Below are positions 10,601 through 22,600 of a stretch of DNA of 64,000 nucleotides, in pieces; the first letter of the stretch is position 1; each line of letters begins with the position of its first letter. Origin of the DNA: Rhynchopus euleeides (taxonomy: Eukaryota > Euglenozoa > Diplonemea > Diplonemida > Diplonemidae). The notes below the pieces were generated by a model. That model was not told where the DNA came from and did not search any database. It saw only the letters and a list, made by a program, of their open reading frames with translations. The translations under genes and the position numbers were made by a program. Location: positions 3,782,001-3,846,000 of the forward strand of contig OY723237.1 in the NCBI GenBank assembly GCA_963210315.1, read 5' to 3'.

Positions 10601-13600
10601 CCTGGCTGTGCTGGAGGCATCTTCCTACGGCGGGATCGGCTCCATCGCGCTGCAGGCTGCAGCAGAGTTCGGCACGCAGGGCGTGACCATGACGCTGAGC
10701 GAGATCCGCGATGCCGTTGTGGAGGACCCCTTCAGCCTGGTTGCGGCAAATGCGACAATCTCCGCAGCTCTCGAGGTGGACCTCACGGTGTCAGTCCCCG
10801 GGCTGGCCTCCGTGACGGGTGGCATCGCCGTGGCGCTGACCCCCGACTTCTTCGTCGAGCTGAAGGAGAACTTCACGCTGCCAAACTCCTCCAACTTCGA
10901 GGTGACGATCAACGCGCCGGACCTGCCCAGCCTCAGCAACTTCAAAAACCTCTCCCTGGCTGAAATCGTCGTGCTGATCGGCGACGGCGTCGACCTCCTC
11001 TTCGGCAACGAGGAGGAGGGCACCACGGGGCTGCTGTCGAACCTCCCGCTCCTGGACACAGAGATCCCGGTCGTCTCCTTCACGCCGCGCGAGGTGGTGA
11101 CGGAGGTGCAGGAGGTGCTGGCGACGATCGAGGGGCTCCTGACGGACACTGCGGGCAGCATCCACCGCCTCGAAGACATCGTCGAAGAGGTGCTGGGCCT
11201 GGAGGACCCTGAGGACGACACCAACGGGTGTTACAAGTCGTGCGTGGTGGAGTTTTCCTACGATTCGGCTGCAGAGACCCTCGTTCTGCAGCTGCAGTAC
11301 ACCGCTTCGCCGACCCTCCCCACGCTTTCCCTCGACCTCAACCTGAGGACGATGATCGAGCTCGCCGGGCTGGACATTTCGGATGACCTCCTCGACGTCC
11401 TGGGTGACTTTGTCGATGTGGAGGCTTCCCTCACCTTCAACTTCGAGGCAGGGGCGAGCGCTACCCTTGAGCTCGGCCTGGATCTGTCCTCTGGAACCCC
11501 CCGGGCGTTCATCGGAGGAAACACGGCGCTGCTCCTGGAGATGCAGGCAAACGCCACTGGGTCCCTCACAATGTCTCTGGGTGCTCTGGAGTTCGGCATC
11601 GAGGATGGGAAGATCGCGCTCGACGCAGGCACCAGCAACAGCAGCGACACGGCGGGGAGAGTTGCGCGTGCTCTGGAGGACAGCCCAGGCCCTGCCTACT
11701 TCAGGTATGGGCTGGACTCGGCAACGAAGTATTATCTGGACAGCGGGTCGGACTTCAGCAGCATCATCAGCGGCTTCTCCCTGACGTATGAGGGTGGCGT
11801 GTCGGTGGAGCTGCCCCTGACAGGGTTCGACACGATGGCGATCGAGATCAGCTCTGTGAAGGATTTCATGGACAGGACCTCCAACAGCGTGAGCGACCTG
11901 GTGGTGTTCAAGGGGGCGACCCCCGCAGACCTGCTGTCGTCGATGGGCGACCTTTTCAGTGGGTTCAACCCGATCACCGCCATCCTGACGGACCAGGAGA
12001 CGCTGCTGAAGGGCATCAACAGCACGTTTGACCGCATCGAGTTTGCCATCACAGCGACAGACGGGGTGCTGGGGTCGCTGGATGTGCCTGTGGTGGGCGA
12101 CAAGCTGCGCGAGGTGGTTGCAAGCAACTTCATCGGGGTCTGGCGCGAGTCGCTGGTGACGACGGTGCGGTCTGCCCTCGAGGGGCTGACGACAGACGAC
12201 AACAAGCAGAACATGGCCACCCTCCTCCGCACCGCCATGAATTCCGTGTTCGACACCGACTTCAGCATACTGAAAGACCCCATTGAGATCGTGGTGCGCG
12301 ACACATCAGGCGAGATCATGGACAACGTGCTGGATGACGAAGGCCTCATCCTGGAGTCCGCCCTCAACTCCAACGCATTGGATGACGCGGATGCCGTGGA
12401 GTGGCGCGTGGCCCTCGGGAAGGAGATCCTGTTCGACACATCCTTTGATTTCGACCTGGGTGTGGACGGCCTGCCTCTGGAGCTTGATGTCTCCAGCGGG
12501 ATCGAGCTCACGGTGGGGTGGTCGTTCAACCTCAACTTCGGGGTCAGCGTGTCGAAGGGCTTCTACCTCCACACGGCAGACACGGAGATGTCGGTTTACG
12601 CAACGCTGAAGCTGCCCGACCTCAACGCCACAGGCGAGCTGTTCATCCTGGATGCAAGGGCGGAGAACGCCAACGACATCACAAAGATGGTGGGGCGTCT
12701 CGCGGTGGATGTGACTGACAAAGACGGAGACGACTTCCTGACCTTCAAGGAGCTGAAGAGCGGCGCCTCGGGTCTGGTGCGCGCCAGCGCGGAGTTCGGG
12801 CTTGCCTTGGGGATGAACCTGACCCTGGGGCTTGCGAACACCGAGGGGATGCCTAAGTTCACAGCAGGCGTCTACTCCTATTTCGGGACAAGCTGGACGC
12901 AGAACACCTCAACAGGCACTGCCGTTGGGGAGAGCATCGCCCTGCCCGAGTCTGAGGACAGCCTGTCCGACCAGCCCGTGGAGTCGGGGACGGTCCTGCT
13001 GCTGGACGTGGGTCTGGACCTGGGCGAGTTTGTGACGGGCGTGCTGAAGCCCATCTTCGCAAAGCTGGACGGCTTCCTCAGCCCCATCGTGCCGATCCTC
13101 GAGGCGCTGCAGGAGCCGCTGCCCGTGCTCTCCGACATGGCGGGGCGGGACGTGTCACTGCTGGAGCTGCCTGAGGTGCTGCTGAACGGGCTGCTGGGGG
13201 CAGGAGGCCCTGTGCGCGGCAGCGTGAAGAACCTCCTCAGCTACCTCGCAGCCATCCAGGAGGTGGTGGACCTCGTGCTGCTGATCGTTGACGTGATCAG
13301 CGACGTGGCGGACTACGAGGGCAACCTGAAGATCTCCTTCGGCAACTGGCAGGTCGGCACGTCGGGCGTGGAGAGGTACACCTCTGACGCCCTCCCGTCG
13401 GGGTGGGAGTCCACCGCACGCAGGGCCAGGGTGCTGGCTGACAGCGACGACGTCAACTCCGACGCCACCAAAACAGGCCCCTCCAGCATGATCAGCCTCT
13501 TCAAGCGCCTGACAGACCCCGACGCGGTGTTCACCCTGCCCTTCCTCTCCGCCAGCGGCGTGCTGTCGCTCATCACGGGGGGAGACGTCGACCTGTTCGT

Positions 13601-16600
13601 GCTGCAGACGCCGCAGATGGAGATCGACGTCACAATCGACTTCTGGTTCCCCATCGCTGCGGGCCTCATCGTTGTCGACTTCTACGGGTCATTCCAGTTC
13701 AGCGCCCAGATCGCTATGGGGTACGACACGAGCGGCATCAGGCGTGCCATCGAGCAGAACAACCCAGCCCTGGCACTGGATGGCTTCTTCCTCTCCGACA
13801 CAGATGTCTCCACAGGCACAGGCGGTGTGGACATCCCGGAGCTCTACTCCGCTGGCTCCATCCGCGTGGGGGCCACGCTTAACATCGGGCTGGCAAAGCT
13901 CAGCGGCAGTGGGTCCTTCAGCTTCACCGGGTCGATCGACCTGTACGACCCGAACGATGATGGGAAGATCCGGTTCAGCGAGATCAAGAGCATCATCGAG
14001 GAGGGGTCGTTCCTCGACATCTTCAACATCAAGATTAAGATGTGCGCCTCGGCCTCCTTCAGCCTGGACGTCTTCAACCCATTCGTCAACTGGAAGTGCA
14101 AGTGGTACGGGTGCTGGCCGCGGGGTAGGTGGGAGTCTGTCTACAAGTTCTCAGCCAGCGCATGCTTCCTCGAGCTGGACACAACACCCCCGGCCCTCCC
14201 AGTCCTGGCGGAGGTGTCGGACAGCACGCTCCGCCTCAACATGGGGAAGTACGCCGGGGATCGCGAGGAGGGCACCACCGACACCGGGGAGTACTTCACC
14301 ATCCGCTACATCAGCGGGAGCGTGGGGTCGGAGGAGGTGGAGGTGCTCCTGGGCACACCGCCCTCCAGCGGGCAGAACGACAACAGGCAGGCGCAGAGCT
14401 TCAGCGGGTTCGTGACGTACTACGCGGAGGCTCGGAACTACGGCGACACCATTCTGCTTGAGAACCCTGTGTCGCGCGGGTCGTTCGACGGCGGTAGCGA
14501 TTCTGGGAAGGACAGGCTCATCCTGGACTTCTCCGGGTCTGTGTCTGCGGTGGGTGCTGGCACCATCACCTCCACCTCCATCAGCGGGTTCGGCATGTCG
14601 GGCGACGGGATTACGTACAGCAACTTCGAGGAGGTGTACGTTAAGCTGCCCAACGAGGCTGACACGGTGACCATCTCCTCGCTCCCCAGTGACTGTGCGC
14701 TGTACCTCTACCTCAACGGTGGCAACGACAAGGTGACGGTGGCTGCCGGTGACGCGATTCTCGGCAGCATCCACATCGTGGGTGGCAGCGGGCAGGACAC
14801 CCTGGTGGCTGACGCGCAGAGCGGGCCTGCGGTGGGGTCGCTCACGGACACGCAGGTGGTGGGGCTCGGCCTCGTGGGCGCTCTGTCCTATGAAACGATG
14901 GAGGTGGTGCGCGTGGAGCTGACGGGCGATGCCGATGAGTTTGTGGTGCAGAGCACACCGAGCGGGGCGACCTCTGTGGAGGTTGCGGCTATCGGGGGTG
15001 CGGACGTCATCACCATCGGGTCGGGGGCTGTCAACGACGTGGTGACCCCGGTGCGTGTGTCGGGGGCAGGGTCTGCGACGCTGGTGATTGATGACGAGCT
15101 GGACACGACGAGCGGCAACTCGGGGACGCTGACGGCGTCGCGCATCAGCGGGCTGGGGCTGGGTGCCTCCAGCGGTGTGCAATACAGCAACGTGGCGGTG
15201 CTGGAGATCCGCCTGGCACTGGTGAATGCTAACGCCTTCGAGATCCAGGCCACAACAGGGTCCACCACCACACGGCTTTACGGTGGGAACCAGGCGGACG
15301 CGCTTGTCATCAGCAGCGTGGCGGGCCCCACAGAGGTGTACGGTGGGAACGGGACAGACACCCTGCAGGTGCCGACGACCAGCGGGGATGCAGGCACGCT
15401 GGAGAACAGGATCTTCGGGGCGCTTCTGCTGGATGGCGGGAACGGAGACGATGCGTATGACATTGGCTTCTCTGGGACAGGCAGCTCGCGCATCAACGTG
15501 TCGGACAGCGGGTACACGACGAACTCGGGGACGGAGACCAACACGCTGGTGCTGTCGGGGACGGATAACGATGATGTGTTCCTGCTGCGCAGCAACTTCA
15601 TTGCCCTGGTGCACAGTGAATCGGCTGCAGAGCGGATCGACATCGACAGGTCCATCAACGGCGGCATCACACTGAACGGGCACGCTGGCGATGACACCTT
15701 CGCCACCGACGGCACGGCAGGCGTGGTGACGCAGAACGGCGGTGCCGGTGACGACCTGTTCCTGATCGGGCAGCTGTACAACTCGGAGCGTGTGGTGGCG
15801 AACATGAGTGAGGCTGGTGACGCCTTCACCACCACGCTGACGACGGCGGGGTACCTGAGCGACGGCAACTCGGAGCAGCTGAACTGCAACGGGGAAAGCG
15901 GGGAGGACTCCTTCGTGGTGATGCGCAATCTGGGCACGCTGTCGCTTCGCGGCGGCGTCGGCAACGACCGCTTCACCGTGCGTGCGTTCGCCCTGGCAGA
16001 CGCAGAGGACGACTCGACACCCGACCCGGACCTCGGGAGCACAGACGTGTCGACAGACGAGGGCGACGACACTGTGTACTACACCATCAACGCGCCTGTG
16101 ACTATCGACGGTGGGGCTGGGTTCGACACGCTGGTTGCATTGGGGACAGACTACCCCGACACCTTCGTCGTCACACGGAACGGCATCTACGGCGCAGGGC
16201 TGTACATCACATTCACAGGCATCGAGGCTGTCGAGCTGTCGACGGAGGCAGGTGACGACGTCGTGTATGTGATGAGCACGCTGGACTCTGTGCAGACGAA
16301 CATCTACACAGGGCTGGGGAGCGACACGGTGTACGTCACACCACGGTACTCGGTGCCTGTCCAGAGTAATGACCTGCGCGGCCACAACGGCATCGTGGAG
16401 CATGCACTCACCAGTGCTGCTGACACTGGCTACGACGGGCTGGAGACACACGGGGTCACCGTGTTTGTGGCAGACGAGGACCAGGCCAGCGTCGTGGTTG
16501 TGGGCAGCCGCGGGACGCAGGACGAGCTGGAGGTGGTGGAGCCGGTGGACAGCGGCAGCAGCGGGCAGACGGAGACCTACACGGTGCAGCTGGTGCACCC

Positions 16601-19600
16601 TATCACGTCCTCTGCCTACCCCGTCTCCATCAACGTGGTGGTGCCTGCGGCGCCGTCGGAGATCCCTGATGCGGCATCGGTGACTGTCTCGCCCAATGTG
16701 CTCACCTTCACATCGTCCAACTGGGAAACAGCGCAGACGGTGACGGTGACGGTGACAGACGACGACGCTGTGGAGGGCAACGAGGTTGTGTTCCTGGGGC
16801 ACTCGGTGTACCAGGAGAACAACGTCGACGGCTACGATGCCCTCACGATATCGTCACAGGCAGTGCGTGTCATCGACAGCGACCAGGCAGAGATGTACGT
16901 CGTGGAGCCTGCGGACAAGACTGTGGGGATGCGTGTCAGCGAGAGCGGGCTGGGCACCGTCGGCGCGACCCTGACATACGACGTGCTGCTGCGCCCGTGC
17001 GTCTCTGCTGCCTCCCCGTCGGATGTGACGGTGACGCCGCGCTACGACACCACAGAGGTGACGGTGTCGCCTGCGTCGTTCAGCTTCTCGACAGCATCGG
17101 AGTGCAGGCAGACCATCACGGTGACCGCAGTGGACGACGCAGACGTGGAGGGCTTCCACTTCGTCGCCATCTACCACGACGTGAGTGGCGGCAACGCAGT
17201 CTTCTCCGCCTCGTCACTGTCGGTGGACACGGTGAACGTGGAGATCCTGGACAACGACGCACCCGGCCTGGTTGTGCTGGAGTCGGACGGGTCGACAGAC
17301 GTGCAGGAGGGCGGCGATGCTGCCAAGATCGACACATACGAGGTGTACCTGACGAAGCCGCCGGCAGATGGTGCAGAGGTCAGCCTGGCCATCACGGTCG
17401 ACCTGAGCCTCATCTACGGGTCGAGTGCCGCAGGGGCGAAGCAGGTGGCCGTGTCCCCGACGTCAGCAGTCTTCACATCCGCAAACTACTACCTGCCTGT
17501 GACGGTGACGGTGAGCGCGCTGGCAGACGCAGCGGTGGACACCGGCAACACCACGCAGCAGTTCGCGTCGCAGCCGGCCCTGGCGTACCAGATCCAGGGG
17601 GCGCTGAGCGTGGGGGGCGCAGAGGCACCCAAGTCTGTGTCGCTGCTGAAGGCTGTCATGTACCCTGGCGAAGTGGACCTCGAGTCCTACCCGGGGCAGG
17701 AGAACGAGTGGCTGACGGTGCGCGAGGTGCAGCAGGTGGACACGCTGGTGATCGAGAACACAGGCGGCTACCTCGCGACAGAGGTGGTGGTGGCCACACA
17801 GCACATCACCGGCATGGGCATGGGCGCAGACCGTGTGCTGGGCGGCGAGGCGGTGCAGGGCGGCATCGCCTTCACAGACTTCGAGGTGGTGAAGATCAAC
17901 CTGGGCCCTGCCACCGACACGGTGGTGGTCAACGGGTCGGAGGCGGGCAGCACTGTGTACGTCAGCGGCGGGGAGGGCGACGAGAACTTCACAGTGCTGG
18001 CGGCAGACGGTGTGGTGGTCCTCGACGGGGCGGCTGGTGCGGACACCTTCACCTTCGGCGACTCTGACGGCACGCTGACCCGCACGACAGACGTGGTGGC
18101 CGCAGTCGGCGGGGAGGGTGTGGATACTGTCTCTGTGCAGAACACGGCCGGCAACCCGCTGTCGCTGAGCGGCACGCTCACCCGCACGATGCTGTCGGGT
18201 CTGGGCATGGTCAACGGGGAGCGCGGCACAGGGTCCACAGCCGTGCAGCTGGTTGCTGTGCGGACCACAAGCGCGAGCGCCAGCCCCGGGCAGTTCACGT
18301 GGACTTGGAGCGTGTCCGGTGTGGAGTACTCGCTGACCTTCGACTACGGTGCCAGTGGTGCGACCATCACAGCCGCCATGCAGGAGGCGGTGTTCCCCTC
18401 GTTGGCAGGGGACACCTGCGGCACACTGGGCACGTCGCAGTGTGCGGTGAGCTTCGCAGTGGACCAGCTCAGCACGAGCCTCTACCTCGTGCAGTACATG
18501 GGGGAGCTTGCCTACGAGGACGTGCTGGTGAGCGCCATCGAGCTGGATACATCTCTTCTGGACGGGGCTGCGCGCGAGCTGGCGGCAGACGGCCTGACAA
18601 CAACAGACGTCCTCTCGGTGACGGCCGGCATCGTCTACGCCGACGTGGAGTCGCTGGACATCGACCTTGCGACAGACGCTGCGGACGCACTGGACATCCG
18701 CGGCACGTCCGTCCCCACGGTGGTGCGCACGCACGGCGGTGACGACACGGTGGCTGTGGGCTCTAACGCGCTGCTCTTCAGCGTGTCTGCTGCGCAGGCC
18801 ACGCAGGAGGTGGTGGGCCGCATGGACTACGTGGAGGCGGCACTGACGATTGACATGGGCGAGACAGGCCGCAACCGCCTTCTGGTGTCCGACAGCGTGA
18901 GTGCAGAGGGTCGCGGCGCTGTGGTGCTGTCGCAGGGGCGCATCAGCGGGCTTGCCCCTGTGGATGTGGTGTACACGGGGTCCGACTTCACGCGCGGCAT
19001 CACGGTGTGGCTCGGGGCGCACGCCGACACCGTGGCAGTCACGGGCACAAACGGCCCCGACACAGGCGACGCAGGTGCCGGGACCCGTACCATCACTGCG
19101 CTGTACACCGGTGCCGGTGCGGATACGGTGACGGTGGCGCTGTTGGCAGGCACGGATGGGTTCTTTGTGTGCGGGACGGAGGAGGGCGACGACGCGATTG
19201 ACGCCTCTGGGTCCACCCTGCCGCTGGTGCTTGTTGGCGGGACTGGTGCGGACACCATCATCGCAGGCCTGAGTGGCGATATCGTGCTTGGGGACACGGG
19301 TGCCGTGACGTACGGCACAGACACAGTGGGTGTGCCTCGATCGAGCACAGCTGCAGTGAGCGGCACGAACGCAGAGCTGTCTGTCGTGTACACGGAGAAC
19401 TGCGACAGCGCTGCCACCGGCGGTGCAGACACTGTGACGGTGTCGGACGAGGCTGCGTCGTACGTCGTGCTCGGTGGGGGTGATGTTGATACCATTACAA
19501 CGTCGGGGGGGCGCGACGCCGTGATTGGCGACTTCGGGATCATGTACTTCACGTCGGGACAGCGCCTTGCATCGCTGGAAACGCAGTGCACGTCACAGGG

Positions 19601-22600
19601 CGGAGACGACGTTATCTCGACGGGTGCCGGCGAGGATGTGGTCGGTGGTGGCAACGGGGCCGACACAGTGTACGCAGGCACGGGTGCGGACGTGGTGCTG
19701 GGCGACCACGGTGCAGTGGAGCTCTCCTGGGCAGCTGACGGTACCCGCCTCGTCACCAGCGTGGCGTCGACAGACTCGCAAGCCGCCTACGGCAGTGCCG
19801 ACTACGTGGAGTCCGGGGACGGTGACGATGTGGTGCTGGGTGGCGCAGGGGCTGACACGGTGTACGGCGGTGAGGGCGCAGACATCGTGTTTGGGGACCA
19901 TGGTACTGTGGCATCCACGGTGGCCGGTGACTTCACTTTTGCATCGTCGAACACAGAGGACGCAGCGGTCGGTGGGGGCGACAACCTGCACGGCGATGCA
20001 GGAAGCGACTTCCTCCTGGGCGGCCAGGGCGATGACATCGTGTACGGCGGGATCGGCGATGACTGGATCTATGGTGACCATGGCAACGGGTCTGTGACTC
20101 CGAGTGTGGGTACCCTCGTGTACGCACGTGCACTGGCGGCGCTGTACGGTGGTGCGGATACACTGTACGGCGAAAGCGGCAACAACGTCATCTTTGGCGG
20201 GCATGCGTCAGACACAGTGTCGGCCGAGGACGGTTCAGACGTCGTGTTCGCGGACTACGGCTACTACGCGGCACAGCTCGGGTCTGCGGAGCTTCTGTCT
20301 GTGGAGACGGAATCGGCTGCCAACAATGAGAACAATGTGGCTGCGGGCGCTGGCAACGACTACGTCTTCGGGGGGCAGGGTTCTGACACACTGGCAGGCG
20401 AGGCTGGTGCGGATGTGATCTTTGGCGACCACGGGCATGCCGTGCTGTCGTGGGATGCCGACACACCGAGCACGGACCGTGCCGGCCACGTTGCGCCTGC
20501 AGAGACCAGCTTCGTGGCGCTGACGGCGACTTCTATCGATACAGCATCAGGGCTGGCCGACGTGGTGTCTGGCGGTGACGGTGACGACCTCCTTGTGGGC
20601 GGCGCAGGTGCGGACGGCCTGACGGGGGCAGAGGGGGCTGACATCCTCTTCGGGGACCACGCAGCTGTTGTGCGCAACACGACCGGGTCTGGCAGCACGC
20701 TGGTGCTGCAGGAGCAGTACAGCACCACAACGTCCCCAGTGTCGGCATCCATCGACGCAGTGGGCAGTGGTGATGTGCTGAGCAGCGGGGCTGGCGACAA
20801 CATTGTGTTTGGCGGGCACGGCGCAGACACGATCACCAGCGACAGCGGCGCGGACATCGTATTTGGGGACTTCGGCGACGTGGCACGCACAACGCTGTCG
20901 GGAGGCGAGTCGCAGACGACATTGGCAGAGTCTATGGACGTGGGGTACGGAGGGTCCGACAACATCACCATTGCTGGCGGGACGAACGTCGTGTTCGCAG
21001 GGTTTGCAGACGACACAGTGACCACGGGTGATGGGGCAGATGTGGTCTTTGGGGACCATGGCAACACGACGCTGCAGCACACCTGGGGCGTGCTTGCGGT
21101 GGCAGAATACGCGTCTGTGTGGACTGAGACGGACAGCTACGGCAGCGGCGACGTTCTGCACGTCGGAGCGGGTGACAACATCGTGTTCGGCGGGCAAGGC
21201 GCGGACGATGTGCTGTCAGAGGACGGTGCTGACGTGGTCTTTGGCGACTACGGGTCTGTGGCGGTCTCGGTGGCACAGGCGGCGCATGACCTGCAGTCGC
21301 TCTCCCCTGCCTTCGGTAGCGGGGACATCATCGTGACGAACGACGGTGCCGACATTATCTTCGGTGGCGCTGCCAACGACTCTGTGGAAGCAGGTGCAGG
21401 CGCGGACATCGTGTTTGGCGACCACGGCAGCGTGTCACGGACTGGGAACGCGACAGACATTGTGTCCACCAACGCAGACAGCGCAGACCTCGGCGGTGAC
21501 GATGTGCTGCACGGCGGGGAGGGCGAAGCGGCAGACATCGTGCTCGGCGGTCAGGGCGCAGACCACGTGACGACAGGATCGGGGGACGACACCGTCTTCG
21601 GCGACAACGGGCACGTTGTGATCGACAGCCTTGGGCGCACGGTGCTGCGCGAGTCGACAGCGTCTGCCGTGGGGGGTGACGACGTGGTGACCTCTGGCAG
21701 TGGTGCAGATGTTGTGTTCGGAGGGGCAGCGGCCGACACGCTGACCACAGAGGACGGCGCAGATGTGGTGTTCGGGGACCACGGGTCTTGGGACGCACAG
21801 GTGTCCGCCAGCGACATCACAATCATGTCCACCCTTGCGGGGGCAGAGGACGCAGGTGGGCAGGACATCATCTCTGCCGGAAGTGGCGACGACATCGCGA
21901 TCGGCGGTGTCGGTGGGGACCAGATCGACGGTGGTGCCGGGAACGACGTGCTCTTTGGCGACAGCGGGTCTGTGGTGTACGACAGCAGTGCGGGTGAGAG
22001 GCGCGTGACCTCGACATACACGACGTCGGAGCTCGGAGGGGCAGACACCATCGTCGGGCAGGAGGGGGACGACTTCATGCTGGGGCAGCAGGGTGCAGAC
22101 ACGATGGAGGGCAACAGCGGCATGGACATGATGTTCGGTGACCATGCAGAGGCAGTGTTGGCATACGCTACGCACTCTATTGTGTCGGCTCGCAGCACGG
22201 CACCGACAGACGGGCTCGGCAGCAGCGATGCGATGTACGGCAACCAGGGTGAGGACTACATCTTCGGTGGGACCGGCAGCGACACGCTGCGCGGCGGGGG
22301 TGCGGCAGACGTGATCCTCGGAGACTACGGGCTGTTCGACAGCACCCTGCCCCTGGCACACCAGTACACAGCGCTGTACACATCCGATGCAGACGAGGGC
22401 GGGCCCGACACTATCTACGGTGACAGCGGCGATGACATCATCCTCGGACAGCAGGGTGCCGACACCATCTTTGGTGGCGACGGGGAGGATGACATTATCG
22501 GCGGGCACGACGTGCTGGCCGGGGCCGACGGCGGGGACCAGATCTACGGAGAGGGCGACGCAGACGTGGTCCTCGGCGACAACGGTGTGATTGACCGCAC

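Noticed and set aside
14151..16802. 883-codon minus-strand frame opposite the giant gene
   Set aside because: A His/Arg/Val-rich shadow of codon bias in the Asp/Gly/Thr-rich plus strand; no domain recognised.
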